This document shows positions 31,980 to 43,440 of a stretch of DNA of 64,000 nucleotides, in pieces. The DNA comes from Rhabdophis nuchalis (taxonomy: Eukaryota; Chordata; Lepidosauria; Squamata; Natricidae). The stretch covers positions 18,759,619 to 18,823,618 of the forward strand of contig CM077648.1 in assembly GCA_039707465.1 (NCBI GenBank), in the 5' to 3' direction. Within the stretch, counting starts at the first letter, position 1; the number at the start of each line of letters is the position of its first letter. The notes beneath the pieces were generated by a model, which ran no database searches, was not told the origin of the DNA, and was given only the letters and a program-made list of their open reading frames with translations. The position numbers and the translations under genes were made by a program.

Positions 31980-32476
31980 AACTTCCTAGAGTGCCTTATA
32001 GAGACTTGGGGAAAAGTGCAAAGAAGAGCAGCTAAGATGATTAAAGACCCTGGATGCTAAAACGGTTGCAAGATTTGGGTTTGGCTAGTCTAGGGAAAAG
32101 AAGCACAAGAGTGAGGGTTGGGGAGGGACAAGATAGCAGTATGCCAGTATTTGAAAGGTTCCCACAAAGAGGAAGGGGTCAACTTCTTTTCCAAAGCATC
32201 AGAGGGCAGGACAAGAAACAATGGATGGAAACTAATTAAGGAGAAAAGCAACTTTGGAATTAAGGAGAAACTTCCTAATAGTGAAGAAAATCAATCAGTG
32301 GAACAGCTTGCCTTCAGAAGTTGTCGGTGCTTCATCGCTAGAAGTTTTTAAGAAGAGAGTGGACAGCCACTTGTCTGAAATGCTTAAGCAGGGGATTGTA
32401 CTAGAAGATCTCCAAAGTCCCCTCCAGCTCTATTCTGATTGATTGCTTTTGATTGATTGATTAATTGATTGATTGA
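31980..32476 (+). mobile_element. CR1 LINE, RT C-terminus, 3' UTR and (GATT)n tail
   Basis: Broken frames encode RLQDLGLASLGKRST, FPQRGRGQLLFQS and NQWNSLPSEVVGASSLEVFK. The 3' UTR ends ctccaaagtcccctcc, followed by a gattgattg tail. Confidence 0.85.
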
Positions 32477-33130
32477 TTCTACACTTAGTCCAAAATTTGT
32501 TTATTGACTTCCTGACTAAGCACAAGTGAAAGGAAGGGAAGGGAACAGAAGGGAAGGGATAACTGAATATTGAAGACAATTAATGATTAATCCAGCACCA
32601 TAAAGCAATCTTAACTTGGTTTTTGCAACAGAGCTGTAGTGTGTTGCTTAAAAAGACCTATGGTTTTGAGTAGAGAATGTCACTTGGCCATAAAGATAAC
32701 CATGCAGAATACTTTAATGATTCATAAGTGCATTGTCAAAATTGCATACTTAACTTTGCAAAGAACACCAACATTGGGAAGTGGGGAGATAGAAGAATCC
32801 AAGGTGGAAGGGAACAGCTTTGTACATCTTTACTGTGGCATGCTGTTTTTGTTTGTATATCAAAGTTATGATTACAATTGTGAACTGTTTCATTGCCATC
32901 TAGTGGTTTAAATTCTACATCAGCAGGATCTAGTTTTTAGAACAGCAAATCTGCCCTGCAATTAGGGTTTACATCAGTTTGATCTGTAAATTCACTGCAG
33001 ATAACTTCAAAGACAAATAACTTTTTAAAGGATTAATAGTGTGTTAGGTTCTTGTAGTGGCTTTCAGACTTCTGAAGGATTTCATTGGGTATTTGACTAG
33101 GCAAATTATTTGTGTGATAGACTGTTCACC
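32477..33130. other. Anonymous sequence
   Basis: No gene recognised; short aaggg repeats near 32530-32560. Confidence 0.5.
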
Positions 33131-33598
33131 TGTTGTAGGAAAGCCAAGACACACAGACAAGCTCTTCAAAGCAGCAAAGAGTTTATTGTGCACAGATTCA
33201 GAGATGGGCCCGCAGCCCATACAAACATGTCTGAACCCCCAAATATTGACAAGGATTGTCTCTTATACCCTCGGTGACGTAGACATTCCCGTTCTCCTAC
33301 ATCTGCCCAAATATGGAGTTGGGGGACTCGAAAACCTACCGGTTGACACAGTTTGCTTAGGTCGACAAGATATATGCATTCAGAGGCTATTTGTGGCTAG
33401 CAAGGAGATAAATGGGGAAGTTGCTGGGAAAAGATTGTGGGAGCAACCCAGCAAACAGGATGCTGTCTGGGGCAGGACCTTTTTGCAAGCACAGCAGTAT
33501 ATTGGGCATAGCTTGCAATCTTACTTCTTGACCAAAGGTTACTTGACCAATGTTTCAGGCCTAGGCCAGACCTCTGTATCTTCCGTTGCTACCTCACA
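33131..33598 (-). mobile_element. Probable solo LTR, minus strand
   Basis: On the minus strand it ends CCTACAACA at 33131, with AATAAA at 33187-33182 about 50 bp before the end and a TATAAGA box at 33268-33262 about 75 bp before that, a standard LTR promoter and poly-A layout. The proposed start TGTGAGGTAGC at 33598 is uncertain and no matching target duplication was found. The 188-codon plus-strand open frame across it (33057-33623) has no recognisable domain. Confidence 0.5.
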
Positions 33599-33652
33599 CC
33601 TATCATCAAATAACATTCAATAAATGATAATTTTGCATAGATGGTGTCAATA

Positions 33653-34265
33653 CAGTGGTACCTCGCTTCACGAACTTAATTCGTGAACTGACTCTGTTCG
33701 CGTTGCGAATTGGTCGTGAAGCGAGGCACAATTTCCCATAGGGTTCAATGTAAATCCGGTTAATCCGTTCTGACCTTGTTTTTTGGGTTCAATGTAAAGC
33801 AGCTGAGGGGCGATGGAGCAAGCCAGCATGACTTTCGCCCGTCTCTTTCTGGGCTCGGCGCTTCTGCTTGTCGGGACGCTTCCCAGAAGCGCGGAGCCCA
33901 GAAAGAGACGGGCGAAAGTCATGCTGTCAGCCGCTCGTGAAGTGTGTGTGGAAGCGAAGGCAGGGGGGAAGGAGCTGCCTTCCCGGCCGGGCTCCGCAGC
34001 TGAGGGGCGATGAAGCAAACCGCGCAAACTGCTCCATCGCCCCTCAGCTACGGAGCCCGGCCGGGAAGGCAGCTCCTTCCCCCCTGCCTTCGCTTCCACA
34101 CACACACCCGTCCCCCTCACAACATTCGTTCGTAGATAAAATGTCCGCGGCTCTGGTACGTGAAGCGAGGCGGGGTTCGTGCAGCGGAGCACATTTTTTG
34201 GAAAATTTCTGGTCGTACAGCAAATTGGTCGTGAAGAGAGGCGTTCATGAAGCGAGGTACCACTG
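33653..34265. mobile_element. TA-flanked TIR element (Tigger-like) with two internal hairpins
   Basis: The termini CAGTGGTACCTCG and CGAGGTACCACTG are each flanked by TA (33651-33652 and 34266-34267). The interior contains two successive GC-rich inverted repeats, about 40-bp arms around 33825-33918 and about 70-bp arms around 33945-34110. Both strands therefore yield the same peptide (MTFARLFLGSALL). No transposase domain is seen, so this is non-autonomous. Confidence 0.85.
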
Positions 34266-34499
34266 TACGTATCATGACAATTTTCCAAGTTTTGAAGAGA
34301 TTCATTTTCTCTAGTAGATTTAATCAGGAATTCCAAATGGAATTGGTTTTCTTCAAATATTATAAAATAATTGATATCTTTCTTCACTATCTGATCTATG
34401 TTAGATCTACATCGTTTAAACATTACGGTATTTATTTTATAAGTATAATATTATTACTATTGCAATAATATGTGATGATGTTCATCCATCGTGTTCAAA

Positions 34500-34710
34500 G
34501 AGGACCTTGACATCTAACAGGTTGTGGGCTGTCCACGGTGTCTCCGCAGGTGGCTGGTAAGGCCTACACGGGCACGAAATGTTCTGCCACATGTTGGACA
34601 GACATGTGCGGGCACCATTGTTGCAGCATTTGCAGTTCTGGCTTTGCAGAGTGCTCGCTCCTCTTGTGCTATGGTTGTTCTCCTGTCCTCAGGTGTCTGG
34701 TAGATATCTT
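34500..34710 (-). pseudogene. LINE ORF C-terminus with C2H2 zinc finger
   Basis: The minus strand reads AHVCPTCGRTF then RARVGLTSHLRRH, followed shortly by a stop at about 34517. The spacing C-x2-C-x12-H-x3-H is a canonical C2H2 finger. Such fingers are found at the C-terminal end of some vertebrate and invertebrate non-LTR polyproteins. The clade is not identified. Upstream sequence is cut by the hAT insertion at 34724. Confidence 0.6.
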
Positions 34711-34723
34711 GGTGGATCAGCGT

Positions 34724-35088
34724 TAGGGGTGGGTTTCAAATTTTTTAGAACCTACTCTGTAGGTGTGGTCTATTTTGTGGGCGTGGCTTGGCAGTCATGT
34801 GACAGGTGGGAGTGGCCACCTTTTAAAATGTGGTGAAACTCATTTAACAACGCTCTTGCTTAGCAACCAAAATTTTGGACTCAATTGTGATGATAAATTC
34901 TTTCTTTCTTTCTTCTTTCCTTTCTTCCTTCCTTTTTTCCTTCCTTTCCTTTCCTTCCCGTTGGGTCACTGGCAGCGGTGGGCCAGATTTACTTCCAGGT
35001 ACGCCGGTGGAACCCCCTCTCACCGGTTCTCTAAATTTCACCAACCGGTTCTCGCGAGTAGGTGCGAACCTGCAGAAACCCACCCCTG
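34724..35088. mobile_element. hAT-type MITE with expanded (TTTC)n
   Basis: An exact 8-bp duplication atcagcgt (34716-34723, 35089-35096) surrounds termini TAGGGGTGGGTTTC and AAACCCACCCCTG. A pyrimidine tract (about 34897-34960) has grown inside. Confidence 0.9.
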
Positions 35089-35096
35089 ATCAGCGT

Positions 35097-35902
35097 GCAC
35101 CAATGATAAAGGATTAATAGCAATACACATTAATATTACCGTTATCGTTTCTAAATTTGATTCTGGCAATGTAGGCAACATTCACAATGTAATCCCATTC
35201 TACATTTTTGGAAGTAAATTCGGTTGCATTGAATTGTAATTCTTAAATCTATTTTCAATAAAAGGTACATGGCCTTAATATCCTTAGCTTAGAAAGACGG
35301 TGAAGGAAGAGGGAGTCCTTTAGATTTTTTGAAGTTTAGTGAATTAGACTCCGTTTTTATTTTTCTTAAATTTAGGCTCTTTCAAATATCTTTCAACTAT
35401 GATTGATAGATTTGGTGTTTTTTTAAAAAAAAAAAATCTTTATTATTATTGTGGCTCATTGCACAGTGAGCAGATGTTTAGACTGGATTTGGTGTTTTTC
35501 TCCACCTTCAGGTTCTTCCGAAGGATCTGGGATAGGCAGATGATTTTCTTTAAAAAAAATATATTAAAGAAATGGTCACAGGATATAAAGTGCTCCAAGT
35601 AAAGCTGCCATTTATAAGTTTTTTTGTCAATGCCAATGGCATTGACTTGGTGATCCAAATGTTATCAGATTGAACTCAGGGCATATATTAATAGTAGTAT
35701 TATCTTTGCTTTCTTTTGGCAATTATTCTGCTTCTGTTTGCTGCAGGTTATTGTGATTTTCTCTGGTTCTTTCTCTTCTGTTCTGCTATTCCCAGATGCT
35801 ACAATATCCATTATCCAGTCTTCTTTGTGTTTCTTCACTTTCTAGTACTTTGACTGCTTTTTCTGGTAAGGGAAACCTGGTCTCCTCAATTATGGGACTG
35901 GG
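35097..35902. other. Anonymous sequence
   Basis: No gene or repeat recognised. Confidence 0.5.
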
Positions 35903-36140
35903 CCAGAGGTGGTATTCAGTCAGTTCTGACCAGTTCTGGCAAACTAGTAGCGGAAATTTTGAGTAGTTCTGAGAACTGGCAAATGCCACCTTTGGCTGGC
36001 TCCGGCCCCAATCTATTCTCTGCTTCCCTCTGCTTCTCAGCTGATTATCTGGGTCTTCTTCTGTTGCCCTGCACAGGAGCACAGAGCTGGAAAGCTGGTT
36101 AGTGAGCTGGGGAGGGAATGGGGATTTTACAGTATCATAC
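35903..36140. mobile_element. hAT-type MITE, truncated
   Basis: CAGAGGTGGTATTCAGTCAG at the left end and the body shared with 51013-51310 (tgttgccctgcacaggag). The right terminus is missing. Confidence 0.7.
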
Positions 36141-36200
36141 AGTATGCCATGGAACTAGAAGACCTCCAAAATCCCTTCCAACTCTCTTGTTCTATGTTCT
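36140..36200 (+). mobile_element. CR1 LINE terminal fragment
   Basis: ggaactagaagacctcc and cccttccaactctc then ttctatgttcta. Confidence 0.8.
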
Positions 36201-36342
36201 AAGAATGCAAAAAAATCAAATCCTGGAAGCCTCCCAAAACTGTCCAGGTGAGAAAGTCACAACTCCAGCCAAGAACGGTAATGCTGTGATGATAATGATC
36301 ACACCAGTCTTTTTTTGACCAGTGAACCTCAATGAATTACAT

Positions 36343-36628
36343 CAGGGGTGTCAAACTCAAGATCCAGCCCATGGGGTGCTTAGATCTGGCCGCCCAGGAA
36401 AGAACAAAGGACTGGCCCTCCCAAGCTCTGTTTTCATTTGCAGACGTTTGCAGGAGGCCGTCGCAGCTGAAAACGGACCTTAAAAACTCGTTTTCGCTGG
36501 CAGAGCATTCAGGCCACCACAGGTGCCCCTGATACCCACAGCATCAAGCTAGCCATGCCCACCCTGGTCCCCTGAGGTCAAACACAACCCTGATGCATCC
36601 TTCAATGAAATCGAGTTTGACACCCCTG
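36343..36628. mobile_element. hAT-type MITE
   Basis: The termini CAGGGGTGTCAAACTC and GAGTTTGACACCCCTG match the family of 18128-18586. Flanks match at only 5 of 8. Confidence 0.8.
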
Positions 36629-37419
36629 TCTTAGATTATATTTCACAAGTTGTCAAGAATACTTTTTTATGTTGTCTTCACTGAATAGACTCTTCTGTGT
36701 GTGTTGTCTTCACTGAAAACATTGAAATCAGACTTTTTGAGCCAAGCATTATCTTGGCTTTTGCAGATCACATTGCTTTCTTTCCTGTTTTTTCTTGTGA
36801 CCTGTATTCTGCATGAGTCTTTTCTTGTGGCTACTTATTTGTAAGAAGCTTTTTACCCCCTTTCTTTCTTTTCTTAGCAGTAATAGCATCATGAGGTCTG
36901 AATATATAATGGATGAAGGTCATTCTTTATAAGAATTCTCTCCGTTTCTCAGTAGTTTAGCCTATCAATCTGCATGGAGCTTCTGAAAATGTCACCTTGC
37001 AAAACCATATGGTGTGCTTTGGCAGGAAATTAGAAAAAGCAAAAACAATTTGAGCACCAGGTCAAAAGATGGTTATTAATTTTCCATTTCTGACTTCGTT
37101 GACAGGGAGAACAATTCTATCTTTCTTTCTTTTTTACCCAGAGCGGAAGGAATAGAAACTTTAAAAAAAATTGGATTACAATCCGCCCACCTTAGTTGGC
37201 TTTTGTATTTAGTAACACAAGACCCTGTGGGAGATTAATCATGATTTGAAGAGTAGAGAACATATCTAAAATGGGGTTTAATATACGATAGGGGGTATGA
37301 AAATAAATACATTCTAGACAATAAGTACAAGAAAGAAATTATTTGGGATTAGTCTGGGAAGAGAAATTTTCTTTCCTCTTTTTCTGCCAGTCCTTTTCAA
37401 TTACCTGAAAGAGAATTTG
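36629..37419. other. Anonymous sequence
   Basis: No gene or repeat recognised. Confidence 0.5.
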
Positions 37420-38110
37420 TTTATTTTTATTTAGTTAGTTACTTTGTCACTCATGTACACGGTAACAGGAATAAGAATATACATGAATAAGAACACAGGA
37501 AATGGATACAAATAAATGGGGACAGTAGGTCAGGGGTGTTAGCCATGCTGGTGTGCTTATGCACGCCCCGACGGACCTCTTAGGAATGGGGTGAAGTCAA
37601 TAGTAGACAGTGTAAGGTTAAAGTTATGGGGGTATGAAGATATAACAACAGAGTCAGGTAGAGCGGACTTCACTTCCGGTTTCCGAAGGCGATGGACATG
37701 TTCGTCTGCCGTCTGTCTTCTTGGTGGGCTCTTTAGGAGCACAGGGGGCCTCGGAGGGGCCCCCTGCCGTAGGGTAGCTTGCTGGAAGCCCCAAAACCCG
37801 GCAGCAGCTGTTGGGGGTGTTTCCAGCCTCACCCCAGGAGCCGGGAAGCTGTAGGGGGGGGCATGTTTGCCTCTTCGCCGAAGGAACTCTGGGAGAAACG
37901 AATTAAATAAAGAAGAGTGGCTGAAATGCTGGCAGTGGGGATCCTCTCTCAACAGAGTCAGGTAGAGCATTCCAGGCATTGGCCACTCTGTTGCTGAAGT
38001 CATATTTTCTGCAATTGAGTTTGGTGCGGTTTACCTTGAGTTTGTATCTATTGTGTGCTCATGCATTATTGTGGTTAAAGCTGAAAGAGTCATTGACAGG
38101 TAGGACATTT
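37420..38110 (-). mobile_element. Jockey/CR1-superfamily LINE C-terminus, interrupted
   Basis: The minus strand encodes NRTKLNCRKYDFSNRV, ANAWNALPDSV and, after removing the insert at 37665-37950, VISSYPHNFNLTLSTIDF and a stop. The frame is continuous across the insertion point, so the LINE was intact there when hit. The 3' UTR (gtccccatttatttg) also occurs at 9640-9725. Confidence 0.75.
37647..37968. mobile_element. Unclassified 286-bp GC-rich insertion with 18-bp duplication
   Basis: The 18-mer aacagagtcaggtagagc occurs exactly at 37647-37664 and 37951-37968, bracketing 37665-37950. The insert is GC-rich (ggggccccctgccg) with no evident poly-A tail on either strand. It interrupts the LINE reading frame. 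I do not recognise the family. Confidence 0.8.
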
Positions 38111-38346
38111 AATAATTTTAATTTAGAAATGATTCCAAAGGAGAAAAAATTTGAGTGAAATTCTCATGAGCGAATATGTGGTTCCAAAGCATGTGACAAA
38201 GTAAATGATCCATTGTATTTTCCTCACTACTTCCTCTCTGTTATTCCAAAACTCCATTAGGTACTCAACCATGAATTCCTCTACTTCTTGTTGGTTTATG
38301 TAGTGGTCCTTTGTTCCTCTCTATCAGGGACTTTGTCTTTCAGAAA

Positions 38347-38347
38347 C

Positions 38348-38378
<31 letters not shown>

Positions 38379-38813
38379 TTTATTTGTATACCGCATCCTC
38401 TCCCCAGGGGGATTCGGAGCAGTGCACAGGGAAATTAAAATAACTATAAAAATACATAAATAGAATGAATAAAAACAGATGAAACTAGATTATCCCTGCG
38501 CTAAAATCCCCAAATATAAATTACCTAAAATCACTTTCACCCTATTAGACGGAGACTAACCAAGGCCGGCCAAGCAGAAAAAGTGTGTTTTAAGTTTTTG
38601 ACGGAAGGAGCGGAGGTCCGTAGTTGTTCTGATTTCGGGGGGAAGGTTGTTCCAGAGGGCCGGGCCCACCACAGAGAAGGCCCTTCCCCTGGGCGTCGCC
38701 CGCTGGCATAGCCTAGTGGATGGCACCCGGAGAAGTCCCTCTCTGTGGGAGTGAATTGGCCGTGAGGATGTATGAGGCAGGATCCGATCCCGCAGATAAC
38801 TAGGTCCCGAGCC
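38347..38813 (-). mobile_element. L2-like LINE 3' end
   Basis: (AAT)n at 38347-38378, then the shared 3' UTR and C-terminal RT phrases (LWNNLPPEIRTTTDLRSF). Homology ends at the sequence cccgagcca near 38813. Confidence 0.9.
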
Positions 38814-38880
38814 AACTGCTGGAAAAGTCATCCTTCCCCAGAAAAATTCAGCATTATCATCTGCCAATCACCCACAAATA

Positions 38881-39597
<717 letters not shown>

Positions 39598-39842
39598 GTA
39601 CAGGTAGTCCTTGATTTATGACTGCAGGTTGAGCCCAAAATTTATGTTGCTCAGTGAGACAATTGTTAAGTGAATTTTGCTTTATTTTACGCAGTGGTTT
39701 TCTTGCCGCAGTGGTTAAGCAAATCATTTCAGTTGTTAAATTAGTAAAACGGTTGTTAAGCGGCTTTGATTTCCCATTGACTTTGCTTGTCAGAAGACAG
39801 CAAAAGGTGATCACATGTCCCTAAGACACTGCAACTTTCATG

Positions 39843-39918
39843 AGTCTGGGTTTCCTGCCTAAGCAGGGGGTTGGACTAGAAGACCTCAAATGTCCCTTCC
39901 AACTCTGTTGTTCTATTC
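39843..39918 (+). mobile_element. CR1 LINE terminal fragment
   Basis: ggttggactagaagacctc, cccttccaactctg, ending in ttctattc units that resume after the hAT at 40258. Confidence 0.85.
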
Positions 39919-40257
39919 CAGTGATGGCAAACCTTTTGGGCACCAAGTGCCCAAACTGGAACACGTGCACCTCAGTGAGCATGTGTGCATGCTGGAGTGC
40001 TGGAAACCCAAAGACCAGATCGCCAGTGTGCGCTTGCCTGTTTTTTTGCCAGTTTTCGGCTGTTTTCAGGCTGGTTTTGGGGCCGTTCTGAGGCCGTTTT
40101 TCAGGCATTTTCAGGCCATTTTTCAGCCTGAAAACAGCCCAAAGGAGGCCTGAAAAACAGCCTGTTTTTTAAAGAGCAGCTGGCAATGGCACACGTGCCC
40201 ACAGAGATGGCTCTGCGTGCCACTTCTGGCACACGTGCCATAGGTTTGCCATCACAG
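39919..40257. mobile_element. hAT-type MITE with perfect 8-bp duplication
   Basis: The termini CAGTGATGGCAAACCT and AGGTTTGCCATCACAG are flanked by ttctattc (39911-39918 and 40258-40265). The target lies in the CR1 pentamer tail, so the repeat nature of the target slightly weakens the duplication. Confidence 0.85.
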
Positions 40258-40753
40258 TTCTATTCTATTCTAGTTACCAAGCATATGAATTTTGATCATG
40301 AATCCATGGGGATGCTACAACAGTCACAAGTGTGAAAAAAATGATCCTGAGTCACTTTTTTCAGTGCCTTGTAATGTTGAATGGGCACTAAATGAATTGT
40401 CAAGAACTAGCTGCATTTCAAATGGCAATTAATGCTGAGCTGTACTTGGGAGCAGCATCACCTCCATTAATGACCTGAATGGATGCAGACTTGGATAATG
40501 AGATGCTTAATAGAATAATATTCAGACCTGTAACAGGTTCTATACAGCACACCTGAATACCGATGTCTGGCATATGCTATGATTTGTTATCCATGTCCCA
40601 TTTTATACCACCGATAGCCCCTGATGTAAGCAAGGATGCTCATTATATAATGCTCTCTATATAATGGTCTTGATCTCCATGGGCTGGCATCCATCACTCC
40701 TAAAAATGTAATGAGTAATAAAGGAGAATATTTGCAGCACAGGGTTGAAATGA

Positions 40754-40865
40754 AGGGTCCTTGGTGCTCTCGGAGCTGCCTTGTTTTCTTGATGTTACCT
40801 AGTTTGGATAATGAAAGGTCTCCAAGAAAACAAGCCAGTTCCGAGAGCTCCAAGGACCTCTCACA
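40754..40865. mobile_element. PLE relic with inverted repeat
   Basis: ggtccttggtgctctcgg and its near-complement ccgagagctccaaggacc flank a core atgttacctagtttggataa tgaaagg, a decayed variant hammerhead region. Confidence 0.55.
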
Positions 40866-41096
40866 ATTTAATGACTGATCAAGCAAACAAGCAAGTATAA
40901 TGATGTGTAGGAATGACTTGAGAGGCAGGAGGGAGAGCCAAAGACCGGGCAATTGGCATGCAGGAGATAAGGAAAGAAAGTGAAAAATAGTTTCAGTCTT
41001 GCAATTTCCTGTCCGTGAGAACAATCCATCAGTGGAACGGCTTGCCCCCAAGTTGTGGGTGCACCATAACTGGACATTTTAAAGAAGAGTATGGAC

Positions 41097-41335
41097 CAGA
41101 GGTGGGTTCCTACCGGTTTGGATTGGTTTGGCCGCGTAGGTAGTAACTTGGCCACCCACGCCCCCAAACCGATTCTATCGGCATATGCGCAGAAGCAATT
41201 GTTTCACTACTGCGCATATGCGCATAGCGTGGGTCAAGCATGCGTGCCTGAAGCACACGCATGCCCAAAGTGCAAGCGTGCCCAAAGCACATCCCTGAGC
41301 AAACTGGTAGTAAAAGAATTTGGAACCCACCCCTG
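41097..41335. mobile_element. hAT-type MITE
   Basis: CAGAGGTGGGTTCC and GGAACCCACCCCTG with flanks gtatggac and gtgtggac, 7 of 8 identical. Confidence 0.85.
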
Positions 41336-41366
41336 GTGTGGACAGTCCAGAATTGTGTAGGAATTC

Positions 41367-41650
41367 CAGATGGTGTCAAACTCAATTTCATTGAGGGCCT
41401 CATCAGAGCTGTGATTGACCTCAGGGGGGGGGGCTGGGTGGGTGTGGTCAACTGGGTGGGCGTGGCTTGTTTGACTCTACTCCCCAAACTGCTGGCATGT
41501 TTTCTCTTCGCATTGGGTAGACCTGGCCAAAGCCAGACCGGCCTGATCTTTCCTCTTCACATTGGGTAGACCAAGATGGCCCCATGGGCGAGATCTGACC
41601 ACATCGTGGCCTGGATTCGGCCCACGGGCCTTGAGTTTGACACCTCTGGT
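41367..41650. mobile_element. hAT-type MITE
   Basis: CAGATGGTGTCAAACTC and GAGTTTGACACCTCTG; family of 18128-18586. The flank gtgtaggg after the element echoes gtgtagga a few bases before it. Confidence 0.75.
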
Positions 41651-41848
41651 GTAGGGTGTAATGCTTGAGCAGGGATTGGACTAGAAGCAGAGTTTCTTCC
41701 AACTCTGTTATTCTGTATTGTGTTGATACAACCTTAAAATAAAGATGGCACTAATACTAATGCTTAACCCAGTTAATACACAAGACTAACAGCAAGTAAG
41801 TATTGCAGAAGAACATATGCAAAAGTGCATTTGTATGCAAATGGATAA

Positions 41849-42085
41849 CTGTAGACCAGGGGTAGTCAACCTTTCTACCGCCCACTTTTGTATCTCTGTT
41901 AGTAGTAAAATGTTCTAACCACCCACCAGTTCCACAGTAATGGTGATTTATAAAGTAGGGAAGGCAATTAAATTTTAAAAAATGAAAGTGCTTCAGTATC
42001 GGACAAAACCCCTACCGCCCACCATGAAAGCTGGAATGCCCACTAGTTGGCGCTAGGGACTAGGTTGACTACCATTGCTGTAGAC
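41849..42085. mobile_element. hAT-type MITE with perfect 8-bp duplication
   Basis: The element 41857-42077 is flanked by ctgtagac on both sides. It fixes the true termini of the family also present at 6083 and 6484. Confidence 0.95.
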
Positions 42086-43239
42086 AGGGGGGAAAACCTA
42101 TACCAAAACCACACCTTGATTTCTTAAATTGATTTTTAAAGAAGATGAAATTTTGTTGAATGCATATATCCTGCCTAATTCCTGCTTTGTCACCATGATA
42201 TTTCTGGAATGTTGATGAGCAAAAAATAATAATAGAAGTAATGTCAGTGCTCACATGTTATGAAGATATTTCCCATGATGTTTCATAAGGTGTAAACTTG
42301 TGAGAATTCACCAGCCAGAAACCAGTATATTCTTCCCCTCAAATCAACATTTTTACTACTGCTTATTAACGGTCCTAAGAGGCTTCTAGGAAATTGTGTC
42401 AGCAAAGCCCAATACATACAAATAATTCTGAAAAATATTCTGGCTGATAATGTAAATTGCTAATTAGAAGTCCATCTGAGTTATGTATCTTATTCCTGTA
42501 AAACAACTCAAATATATTCCATCTTCACACAAAAGTAGAACAGATATATCGGCTTATATACCCTGAATTTAATTAAACATGTGTACTTGCATGTTCTACT
42601 ATAGTAGCCATAGCAACAAAAGAGAAAGTGTATCTCTTATGACACTTTTAAAAATTTTGTGTCAAACTGCTACAGAGGCAGAAAAAAATACATGGACATC
42701 TCTAAACAGAAGGAAATAAATGTTTTTTTAAGTTCTAGTTTTAAGCTTCAAAAAAAGCCCATGTATCTGGTTAAACAAACATTCATTTAATTCAGTGCTG
42801 CCAATTTTGTAATGTAGTTATGCACTAAATAACCTGAACTATACCACAGTTTTGATCATATAAAATAGATCAGGAATATAAATACAACACCTTTTTTTCT
42901 TTTTCTGATAGTCTATGATGTGCAAATCAAATATTAAGTTTTGTCAAAAGATGAAAAGGGAAAATAAATGCTTTCAATACATTTTTCCTTTTCAATCAGT
43001 TAAGGTGCATCATGGCTGGTCTTTATTAATTTACTGTGGCCACCTTATTCCATTTACTTGTGATTGATTGATTCGTTCATTGATTGATTGATTAAAAACA
43101 CTTTCTCCACCGCTGAACTGTTTAACTATTCACATTATAGTAACACCTTATAGATCAACTGATGTATTTTATTCAAGTTTGCATAGTTATTTTCAGTATT
43201 GTGGGACCTCGGATTCTCAATCATCAGTCATGGTTGTCC
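42086..43239. other. Anonymous AT-rich sequence
   Basis: A short gattgattg run at 43062-43093; no gene recognised. Confidence 0.5.
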
Positions 43240-43440
43240 CAAGGTGCTTTTTCCAAAAGACAACTGGACTTTCTTGGGGGGGGGGGGGGGTTCCCCTTTG
43301 AAAACATGTTGCTTCTCATCCAAGAAGTTTTTTCAGTTCTAATTGTTAGGACTGTGAGATCTTGGATGAGAAACGAAACATTTTCAAAGGAAATAAACAA
43401 GAAAGTCCAGTTGCCTTTCAGAAAAAGTACCTTTGAGAGA
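43240..43440. mobile_element. PLE terminal segments in inverted pair
   Basis: Left arm (ggtgctttttccaaaag, actggactttcttg, gcttctcatccaagaag) and right arm (cttggatgagaaacgaaac, acaagaaagtccag, cagaaaaagtacc) mirror each other around about 43345. Both are decayed forms of the motif at 27617. Confidence 0.65.

Larger units (their letters stand above)
39598..40410. mobile_element. TA-type MITE interrupted by CR1 tail and hAT
   Basis: The left part 39598-39842 (caggtagtccttgatttatg) and the right part from about 40273 (tgaattttgatcatgaatcc) are the two halves of the 15338-type MITE. Between them lie a plus-strand CR1 end (39843-39918 and 40258-40273) and the hAT at 39919-40257. Confidence 0.8.
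40985..41720 (+). mobile_element. CR1 LINE 3' end, interrupted by two hAT MITEs
   Basis: CR1 sequence reads atcagtggaacggcttgcc, resumes after 41335 and again after 41650, and finishes ggattggactagaagcag and ccaactctgttattctg. Confidence 0.8.

Noticed and set aside
32639..32911. 90-codon open frame
   Set aside because: No recognisable domain or homologous copy in the window; length is within chance expectation.
33668..34423. 251-codon open frame on the minus strand
   Set aside because: It reads through a hairpin-rich non-autonomous TIR element; the same peptides appear on both strands, as expected from palindromes.
37591..37854. GC-rich segment as a CpG-island promoter or first exon
   Set aside because: It is bracketed by an exact 18-bp duplication inside a LINE frame, so it is an insertion and not a host promoter.
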